Of a stretch of 12,880 nt of DNA, positions 7,340 through 12,880 are shown one piece after another. The notes below the pieces were generated by a model. The model searched no databases. It saw only the letters and a list, made by a program, of their open reading frames with translations, and was not told the origin of the DNA. The position numbers and the translations under genes are program-made. Origin of the DNA: Armatimonadota bacterium (GTDB lineage: Bacteria > Armatimonadota > Zipacnadia > Zipacnadales > UBA11051); NCBI GenBank assembly GCA_003542955.1, contig DPJP01000374.1, positions 2,524-15,403 on the forward strand, read 5' to 3'. Within the stretch, counting starts at the first letter, position 1, and every line of letters starts with the position of its first letter.

Positions 7340-8397
7340 AGCGCCGGCTCGTAGGGCGCCCTCGCGACGCCCTTCTCCGTGATGATCGCGGTCACCAACT
7401 CATTGGGCGTCACATCAAACGCAGGGTTGTAAACCCCGGCTCCCCCGGGGACGACGGCATGGTCGCTGTGTCCCGCAAGATGCGTGACCTCGTCGCATCG
7501 GCGCTCCTCGATAGGTATCTGGCTTCCCTCGGCGAGGTCGTAATCGACCGTCGAGATCGGCGCCGCGACGTAGAATGGTATGCCGTGGTGCTTCGCGAGT
7601 ATGGCCACCCCGTAGGTGCCGATCTTGTTGGCGACGTCGCCGTTGCGGGTAATGCGATCCGCGCCGACGACGACCGCGTCCACCTCGCCCCGCCCCATCA
7701 CGCTCGCCGCCATGTTGTCGGTGATGACCGTGCACGGGATGCCCTCGGAGACCAACTCCCAGGCCGTCAGGCGCGCGCCCTGGAGCAGAGGACGCGTCTC
7801 GTCGACCCATACCATCTCGATGCAGCCTGCCTCCGACGCTGCCCGGATGACACCGAGCGCAGTCCCATATCCGGCTGTTGCGAGTGCGCCGGCATTGCAG
7901 TGAGTGAGTACTCGCCAGCCGGGCGCGATAAGCTCCCGCCCATGCCTGCCGATGGCCATGCAGCGCTGCAGGTCGTCTTCGATGATGGCCCGCGCCTCGA
8001 GCGCGAGCCGCTCTGCGAGGGCAGTTGCGTTCGGATATGGCGAGCCGTCAAGCAGGTGCTCCATGCGCCGCAGGGCCCAGAACAGGTTGACTGCCGTGGG
8101 CCGCGTCGCTCCGAGGCGGGCGATCTCGCCCCCAAGCTCCATGTAGAGCCCCGGCTGGTCGGCTGCGGTGGACCTGCCCGCGGCCATGGCTACACCGGCG
8201 GCGGCCGCACACCCGATAGCCGGCGCCCCCCGCACTCGCAGAGATACAATCGCCTCGCAGACCTCCGGGATGGTTGTGAGGTCGAGCATCCGCAGCTCGC
8301 CGGGTAGCAGCGTCTGGTCGATAATGCGGACTGCTGGACCTTCGGGCGTTTCGATGAGCTCAACGGTCGGCGGAATCCGGGTGTGGGCCGTGTGCAT
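7324..8397 (-). CDS. mtnA: Methylthioribose-1-phosphate isomerase
   Basis: A 357-residue protein that isomerises 5-methylthioribose-1-phosphate to methylthioribulose-1-phosphate in methionine salvage. The ATG at 8397 is preferred over the one 18 bases upstream because GGAGG (8405-8409) stands 7 bases before it. Family marks are RVRGAPAIG near residue 60, THCNAGALAT with the catalytic Cys C167, and VVGADRI...NGDVANKIGTYG with the catalytic Asp D247. These correspond to C160 and D240 of the Bacillus enzyme, and PFYVAAPISTVD follows. The length is normal for MtnA. Related ribose-1,5-bisphosphate and aldose-phosphate isomerases share the fold, so I cannot exclude a wider substrate range. No other salvage gene (mtnB, C, D, K or N) is visible. 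The gene is transcribed divergently from the methyltransferase at 8572. Confidence 0.95.
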   Translation of the reverse strand: MHTAHTRIPPTVELIETPEGPAVRIIDQTLLPGELRMLDLTTIPEVCEAIVSLRVRGAPAIGCAAAAGVAMAAGRSTAADQPGLYMELGGEIARLGATRPTAVNLFWALRRMEHLLDGSPYPNATALAERLALEARAIIEDDLQRCMAIGRHGRELIAPGWRVLTHCNAGALATAGYGTALGVIRAASEAGCIEMVWVDETRPLLQGARLTAWELVSEGIPCTVITDNMAASVMGRGEVDAVVVGADRITRNGDVANKIGTYGVAILAKHHGIPFYVAAPISTVDYDLAEGSQIPIEERRCDEVTHLAGHSDHAVVPGGAGVYNPAFDVTPNELVTAIITEKGVARAPYEPALQQFA

Positions 8398-8426
8398 GGT
8401 AAAGCCTCCGGGCATGCTGGTCGGTC

Positions 8427-8437
8427 GGCACGGTGCC
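8427..8437. promoter_or_regulatory. Palindrome in the mtnA / methyltransferase divergent region
   Basis: GGCAC-G-GTGCC is a perfect 5-base dyad with a one-base centre, 30 bases upstream of the mtnA start. It could be an operator for the divergent promoters, but short GC-rich palindromes occur by chance in such DNA. I saw no SAM or cobalamin riboswitch consensus in 8398-8571. Confidence 0.2.
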
Positions 8438-8469
8438 CTTCCACCATCAGGCCTTTGCGACCTGCACAG

Positions 8470-8495
8470 GGCCGGCTATCGGCCGGGAAGAAGGA
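8470..8495 (+). promoter_or_regulatory. Hairpin plus orphan AAGGAG in the methyltransferase leader
   Basis: GGCCG (8470-8474) and CGGCC (8480-8484) form a 5-base stem around GCTAT. GGGAAGAAGGAG follows, ending near 8495, with no start codon in the next 15 bases. The real start (8572) has its own AGAAAGGG. The order hairpin then AAGGAG is the same as at 5156-5195 before metV. Confidence 0.4.
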
Positions 8496-8571
8496 GTCTA
8501 CCCCCAGAGCGTCCAAATCGTGGATCGGATGAGTGCAGTAACGACATGTGTGAAGTAGAAAGGGTATGGCG

Positions 8572-9576
8572 ATGAACAGCCTGCAGCGGACCACGAATCT
8601 CATCGAGGGCAGGCCCATTGACCACCTCCCGGCTATGCCGATCATCATGCTCTGGGCCGCGGCCCGCTATGGCCACAGCTATGCCGACTACACACGGGAT
8701 CACGGGGTCCTCTGCGAGTGTCAACTGAGGTTGTGCGAGGAGTTCGGCCTGGACGTTCTGCAACTGATCTCCGACCCGGTGCGCGAGACCGCCGACTGCG
8801 GGGCGGAGATGATCTACTATGACGACAATCCGCCGCGCGCCGCGAACCTCGTGCTTGCGGACAAGTCGGCGCTGCGGACGATGGCGATGCCCGATCCGTA
8901 CAGGGGACGCATGGGTGACAGAGTGGCCGGGGCCGCACATCTCAGGGAGGCCGCCGGCGACGAGTACCCCATCATGGGGTGGGTCGAGGGGCCCATCGCG
9001 GAAGCGGTGGACCTGCGCGGGATGACAGACTTGATGATGGACCTGGTCACCGACATTGAGTTCTGCCGCGACCTCATGGATTGGGTCATCGAACTCGAGA
9101 TCGCCTTCGCGCTGGCCCAGATCGACGCAGGCTGCCACATGATCGGCATTGGCGACGCCGCCGCCTCACTGGTCAGTGCAGACATCTACCGGGCGGAGAT
9201 TTTGCCACGCGAGCAGCGCCTCGTTGCCGCTATCCGCGAGGCCGGGGCAATCGCCAGACTGCACATCTGCGGCAACACGACCCACATCCTCGCCGACATG
9301 GCAGAGACCGGATGTGAGATCATCGACCTGGATCACACCGCGGATATGGGGATCGCGCGGGAGCGGATGGGCCCGGGCCCGGTGCTGCTGGGCAACTTCG
9401 ACCCCGTCTCCGTTGTCCTCGACGGCACGCCCGACACCGTCTACGCCGCATGTCGTTGGTGCCACGAGCAGGCCGGGAGGCGCTACATCGTCGGGCCCGG
9501 GTGTGAGGTGCCCCCCGGGACCCCGGCCGAGAACATCCACACGATGGTGCGCTATGCCCGCGAAGCAACAGCATAG
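8572..9576 (+). CDS. MtaA/MT2-like URO-D family methyltransferase with zinc site
   Basis: A 334-residue protein, close to the length of methanogen MtaA (about 339). I use the ATG at 8572 because AGAAAGGG (8557-8564) lies 7 bases before it; the ATG at 8566 is only one base from that site. The product opens MNSLQRTTNLIEGRPIDHLP, the normal URO-D-family start. The C-terminal half has LHICGNTTHILADMAETGC with H231 and C233, then LLGNFDPVSVVLDGTPDTV, then GPGCEVPPGTPAENI with C311. H-x-C...C is the zinc site that activates the acceptor thiol in MtaA and related corrinoid methyltransferases. The acceptor (coenzyme M, folate or another thiol) is not shown by the sequence; with a metV nearby I lean toward one-carbon transfer. 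It is followed 35 bp later by the secreted GHL10 gene. Confidence 0.88.
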   Translation: MNSLQRTTNLIEGRPIDHLPAMPIIMLWAAARYGHSYADYTRDHGVLCECQLRLCEEFGLDVLQLISDPVRETADCGAEMIYYDDNPPRAANLVLADKSALRTMAMPDPYRGRMGDRVAGAAHLREAAGDEYPIMGWVEGPIAEAVDLRGMTDLMMDLVTDIEFCRDLMDWVIELEIAFALAQIDAGCHMIGIGDAAASLVSADIYRAEILPREQRLVAAIREAGAIARLHICGNTTHILADMAETGCEIIDLDHTADMGIARERMGPGPVLLGNFDPVSVVLDGTPDTVYAACRWCHEQAGRRYIVGPGCEVPPGTPAENIHTMVRYAREATA

Positions 9577-9611
9577 TTGACAGGCCAGCATTCAGCCGGA
9601 GGATATGCACG

Positions 9612-11549
9612 ATGATTGCCCGGGTTCTCGCCACCGTGTTTGCCGCACTGCTGGTCGCACTCGTCGTCGCCGATGACAGTCCGGGCCTGCTTGTTGTCAA
9701 AGGCTCCGGTGCTGCCGAGAAGGGCTACGAGATCGGTGAGGTCGAGTTCCTGGGCGTATCCGTGGCCGACCAGCTTGTGCACTACGCCGGCGGCGCGACC
9801 ATCCCGCTACGGCTGAGTGTCGACTATGAGGTGCGCAAGCCCGCGCCGGTGATGCTCAACTCGCGTCTGGGTACCGAGTACTGGCGTCTCGTTGTGCTCG
9901 GGCGTGATGGTGTTGTCGCGCTCCACACCGATGAGCGCATGGACCTGAGCAAAGCCGGCAGGGCGACGGCCTCCGTCGACAGCGCCGTGGCCGATGAGAA
10001 GCAGGGGGTGGCTCTCGGGAAGGGCGCTGCCCGGATCAGTGGGCACTACTACTTCCTCATAGATCAGGAGAACCGGCAGTGGCTCGATGTCATCAATCCG
10101 CCGGCGCTGCTGAATATGCCGGAACTGCTTGCGCCGCTGCAGTTCACGCTCTGCAACCTCGAGCGCTACACCGTTCAGATGCGCGGTGTCGAGTCCACGT
10201 GGGAGCCGGGTGGCCTGATCCGCGTCGAGTTGATCGTTACCGACGCCGATGGGGAGCAGTTCCCCGTCGCCACCGCCGATGCGGTCGCGAAGGCGGGGGA
10301 GTGGTCGGAGGTGCTCCGGCCACAGGTGGACTGGCTCGGACAGCCGACCGGGTGGCTCGTCGGGCGTTTGCCGGCTGATGCGGCGCCGGAGGCGGTCGAG
10401 ATCGAGGCGACCGTCAGCGCTGCGACGCCGCGTGGCATCGAGGCTCAGACGCTCACGAGCCGGTTCGCGAAAGGGCACGGGACTCGCACCGCCGCCGAGC
10501 TTGCGCTCTCGCCGCCCGAGTTTCAACCGAAGCGTGACGCAGGGGGAAACCTGCGGGAGACACGCGCGATATGGGTCGGCACGAACGCGGTCAAGACGTC
10601 GGCCGGCATCGCGGAGGTCGTGCAGCGCTGCAAGAAGGCCGGTCTCAACGCGATCATCGTCGATGTCTACTACGCGGACCGGCTGCTGGTCCCCAACGAC
10701 ATCTGCAGCCAGTTCGGCGGCATAGAGGAAGGCCTCGACCCACTGGCGGCGTTGTGCGAGAAGGCGCATGCCGAGGGCATCGATGTCCATGCCTGGTTCT
10801 GTCTCGCGTACCCCAACCGTGACTTCGGAATCGAGCACCCGACCATGGCTGCCGTCGACAGAAACGGCGGGGTGATCCGCAACGTCGGCGACCTGCACCG
10901 CGAGCAGTTCCGCGACAGAGTTGCCAACGTGATGCTTCATGTCGCCCGCAACTACCCGGTCGACGGACTCCACTTCGACTACATCCGCACCAAGGCAGAC
11001 TGCTATTGCGACCAGTGCAGGGCGGAGTTCGCCGAGCGGTTCGGGAAGCCGCTGACGGAGGCCTCCGACGATGAGTGGACGGCATGGAACCAGCCCGTCG
11101 TCGCCGAGGTCGTCCGGCGGGTGAGTGAGCAGGCCCGCGCGGTCCGGCCCGACCTGATCATGTCCGCGGCGGTCTACTGTGTGATGGAGTGGGGGGCGAG
11201 GCAGGGGCAGGACGCGCCGGGCTGGGTGCGCAACGGCTGGGTTGACGTCTGCATTCCGATGGACTACTTCTCCGATGTGATGGAGGTGCGCGCCAACGAG
11301 CAGGCCTTCCTCGACGCGCTTGGGCCGGAGTATGCCACGGCCCTTGCCTCGGGGCTGAGCCTTTACATGGACTCGGGCGGCAGTCAGATATCGCGCCCGC
11401 CCGACATGGTGGCCACCCAGATACACCTGGTGCGCACCATGGGTATCAGCGGCTACTGCCTGTTCGCCTATGAGCACATGTCTGAGGACATCCTGGACCT
11501 GCTGCGCACAAAGGTGAACGCCGAGCCCGCCGTGCCTGCGTATCGGTGA
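9612..11549 (+). CDS. Secreted GHL10-type glycosyl hydrolase-like protein
   Basis: A 645-residue exported protein. GGAGG (9598-9602) is 9 bases before the ATG. The N-terminus MIARVLATVF continues into a hydrophobic core with likely cleavage after VVA at residue 20. Residues about 25-310 are beta-rich, carbohydrate-binding-like or Ig-like in character, with no motif I can name. From about residue 315 (ETRAIWVGT) to 615 runs a GHL10 (PF02638) TIM-barrel: LNAIIVDVYYADR, VHAWFCLAYPNRD, GLHFDYIR near residue 454, then DCYCDQC, and VCIPMDYFSD near residue 550. Members are thought to act on polysaccharides, but few are characterised. The CxCxxC after the conserved DYIR strand may bind a metal or form disulfides. 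The 35-bp spacing suggests co-transcription with the methyltransferase, an odd pairing of a cytoplasmic and an exported protein. Confidence 0.88.
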   Translation: MIARVLATVFAALLVALVVADDSPGLLVVKGSGAAEKGYEIGEVEFLGVSVADQLVHYAGGATIPLRLSVDYEVRKPAPVMLNSRLGTEYWRLVVLGRDGVVALHTDERMDLSKAGRATASVDSAVADEKQGVALGKGAARISGHYYFLIDQENRQWLDVINPPALLNMPELLAPLQFTLCNLERYTVQMRGVESTWEPGGLIRVELIVTDADGEQFPVATADAVAKAGEWSEVLRPQVDWLGQPTGWLVGRLPADAAPEAVEIEATVSAATPRGIEAQTLTSRFAKGHGTRTAAELALSPPEFQPKRDAGGNLRETRAIWVGTNAVKTSAGIAEVVQRCKKAGLNAIIVDVYYADRLLVPNDICSQFGGIEEGLDPLAALCEKAHAEGIDVHAWFCLAYPNRDFGIEHPTMAAVDRNGGVIRNVGDLHREQFRDRVANVMLHVARNYPVDGLHFDYIRTKADCYCDQCRAEFAERFGKPLTEASDDEWTAWNQPVVAEVVRRVSEQARAVRPDLIMSAAVYCVMEWGARQGQDAPGWVRNGWVDVCIPMDYFSDVMEVRANEQAFLDALGPEYATALASGLSLYMDSGGSQISRPPDMVATQIHLVRTMGISGYCLFAYEHMSEDILDLLRTKVNAEPAVPAYR

Positions 11550-11591
11550 TCCTGATGTCCCTGACGTGCGCAACGGGAGCAATGTCCACCC

Positions 11592-11620
11592 GACAGGCTC
11601 CGGCCTCTGGAGCCGTTGTC
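11592..11620. terminator. Hairpin between convergent genes, likely shared terminator
   Basis: GACA-GGCTCC and GGAGCC-GT-TGTC pair as a 6-base perfect stem (11596-11601 with 11609-11614) plus four more pairs across a 2-base bulge, with a GGCCTCT loop. It lies in the 100-bp gap between the ends of two genes that point at each other, the right place for a bidirectional terminator. No clear T-run follows on either strand. Confidence 0.45.
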
Positions 11621-11649
11621 GTCAAGGCCCTCCCGCCGCTCCCGCGGTG

Positions 11650-12880
11650 CTACCCGAACGTCAGCTTGCGCTGGCACGCCTGCAGGCAGGGCTCGAGCAC
11701 CATCGTGAAGTGCTTCTGGATCGGGTCCTTCTGCGCGTAGGCCTGAGCGAGCATCTCCGGCTGTAGCTTGCCCGATTCCGGAGGGAGTATGTTGGTCTCC
11801 TGCCCGCCCCATTGCGGCCCCTCGGCGCCGACGAGCCCGTACCGCTTGGCCCAGTCGCAACGGAGACGGTCCCAATCGGCGAAACGCGTCACAAAGCCGT
11901 CGCTGGTGATCTCGAGCACCTGCTCGCCCAGCGCCGCGACGGGACAACTCGCGATGCACGGTCTGCTGCAGCCAAAGCACGGGCCATCGGAGAGAATCGG
12001 CGCGTCCGTGGGCAGTGCCGCGTCGGTGACTACGGCGATGAAGCGCTGTGTGAGGCCGTACTCGGGTGTGATGACCGCGCCATGGAGCCCGATCTGCCCA
12101 AGCCCGGCGGCGACGGCGGCGAAGCGGTTGCAGAGCGCGTCGGGCTGCGGGCCGCGCGGATTGGCGACGAGCGAACCGGTATCCGAGAGGTCCTCCGTGA
12201 CGACGGCGCGGTAGCCGGTGCGCTGCAACTGCCTCGCGATCGAGACCCCGAGGTAGCGGAGCCAGCGGTTCGCCTGATAGACCGCGTAGCTGTACGGCCC
12301 GACCGCGTCTGTCGGCGGCTCCGCGGCCCGCAGCAGGTTGCTGAACGGGTAGTGGTATCCGACGACGATTACTGAGCGTGCGCCCGGCAGTAGTTCCTCC
12401 GCCGTCCGCACGTGCCGTCCGGGGTCGCTGACGATCTCCGGCTTCACCGGTCCGTGGTAGTTGCCCCTGTCGACCACCGACCACTTCATATCGTTCTCGT
12501 CGATCAGGGCACGATAGTTGTGGGCCAGCTCGGCGATGATCGTCGGGTCCGCCACCCCGAACAGGTCCGCGCCCCACGATGACGCATGCGTGCTGATCAG
12601 ATCACGTAGATCGTCTTCCGCGGGCGGCGGGTCTACCGGTATGAACGGGTAGACGCGCTTGACCGGCTGCAGCGGGGCGCTGGTGAGAACACACCCGAAG
12701 AGCACGCGTGCCCCGAACTCCTCCATGACCGGCGCTCCGGAGGGCGTTCTGCCGATGGCCAGCCCCGACGCCGGGGCGTAGACTGACGCCGGCAGGTGCA
12801 GCCCCGGCATCGCCGAGTGCCCCACTGCCTCCAGGTACTGACACAGCTCCAACTCGGCGAAGTTGGACCATTCGCGCAGC
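11650..12880 (-). CDS. QueG/reductive-dehalogenase-like 4Fe-4S protein (partial, 5' end beyond window)
   Basis: At least 409 residues. The frame stays open to base 12880 and the only in-window start near the edge is a TTG at 12852 without a clear ribosome site, so the true start is probably outside. The middle has GARSVIVVGYHYP, NRWLRYLGVSIARQLQ, DLSDTGSLVA and AAVAAGLGQIGLHGAVITPEYG. These are landmarks of the epoxyqueuosine reductase (QueG) / reductive dehalogenase fold, which binds cobalamin. The Fe-S motif is CFGCSRPCIASCP (C-x2-C-x3-C-x3-C-P, codons 11944-11979). Only this one motif is complete; the second QueG cluster is not evident, though CDW and EPCLQAC contain further Cys. It is not QueG itself, since the C-terminal half differs. 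It may be a corrinoid-linked reductase. It converges on the GHL10 gene. Confidence 0.78.
   Translation of the reverse strand, partial: LREWSNFAELELCQYLEAVGHSAMPGLHLPASVYAPASGLAIGRTPSGAPVMEEFGARVLFGCVLTSAPLQPVKRVYPFIPVDPPPAEDDLRDLISTHASSWGADLFGVADPTIIAELAHNYRALIDENDMKWSVVDRGNYHGPVKPEIVSDPGRHVRTAEELLPGARSVIVVGYHYPFSNLLRAAEPPTDAVGPYSYAVYQANRWLRYLGVSIARQLQRTGYRAVVTEDLSDTGSLVANPRGPQPDALCNRFAAVAAGLGQIGLHGAVITPEYGLTQRFIAVVTDAALPTDAPILSDGPCFGCSRPCIASCPVAALGEQVLEITSDGFVTRFADWDRLRCDWAKRYGLVGAEGPQWGGQETNILPPESGKLQPEMLAQAYAQKDPIQKHFTMVLEPCLQACQRKLTFG

Noticed and set aside
8398..8571. Cobalamin or SAM riboswitch upstream of mtnA or the methyltransferase
   Set aside because: I saw neither the B12-box nor the SAM-I consensus. 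Only generic hairpins are present.
9577..9611. TTGACA after the methyltransferase stop as a -35 promoter box for the GHL10 gene
   Set aside because: No matching -10 box lies at the right distance in the 35-bp gap, so it is probably a chance match.
9807..11582. A 591-codon open frame on the minus strand, opposite the GHL10 gene
   Set aside because: It mirrors the reading frame of a well-supported GHL10 gene with signal peptide and ribosome site. Its product shows no known motif. Long antisense frames are expected in such GC-rich DNA.
11468..12577. A 369-codon minus-strand frame overlapping the QueG-like gene
   Set aside because: The product is Arg/Gly-rich with no motif, while the other frame holds the Fe-S and QueG landmarks.

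Overview
This is a high-GC, gene-dense bacterial window with ten protein genes. One is cut by the right edge. I see no RNA genes, CRISPR array, insertion sequence or phage genes. The gene mix is a DUF3604 PHP-type protein, paired amidohydrolase-like proteins, a GHL10 'glycosyl hydrolase', several URO-D/MtaA-type proteins, a MetV-type protein and a QueG-like Fe-S protein. This resembles uncultured heterotrophs of the Armatimonadota, Planctomycetota or Hydrogenedentota kind. That placement is inference from gene content only; there is no phylogenetic marker in the window.

Left block (162-4999, minus strand): four closely packed genes read right to left. They are a secreted DUF4139-like protein (3920-4999), an amidohydrolase-like protein whose metal ligands are mostly gone (3091-3894), a canonical amidohydrolase (2345-3094, sharing ATGA with the previous gene) and a large DUF3604/PHP-type protein (162-2324). 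Gaps are 25 bp, a 4-bp overlap and 20 bp, so this is probably one operon.

Middle and right block: on the plus strand come a metV-like gene (5294-5956, TTG start), a URO-D-family gene without the zinc-site residues (6167-7339), a URO-D/MtaA-type methyltransferase with a complete His-x-Cys...Cys zinc site (8572-9576) and a secreted GHL10 protein (9612-11549). On the minus strand, mtnA (7324-8397) sits between the two URO-D genes. A QueG/reductive-dehalogenase-like Fe-S protein (11650 to beyond the right edge) faces the GHL10 gene.

How the genes may work together: MetV-like proteins are known partners of methylene-tetrahydrofolate reductase (MetF), and MtaA-type proteins move methyl groups to or from corrinoids. 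Together with a B12-enzyme-like Fe-S protein and mtnA (methylthioribose-1-phosphate isomerase), the right block looks like one-carbon or methyl-group handling. The corrinoid carrier protein, the substrate-specific methyltransferase and MetF are not in the window, so the pathway is a hypothesis. The three plus-strand transcription units of this block all have a GC-rich TCGGCC-type hairpin in their leader. In two of them it is followed by an AAGGAG sequence with no start codon. This possible shared leader element is the least explained non-coding signal here.
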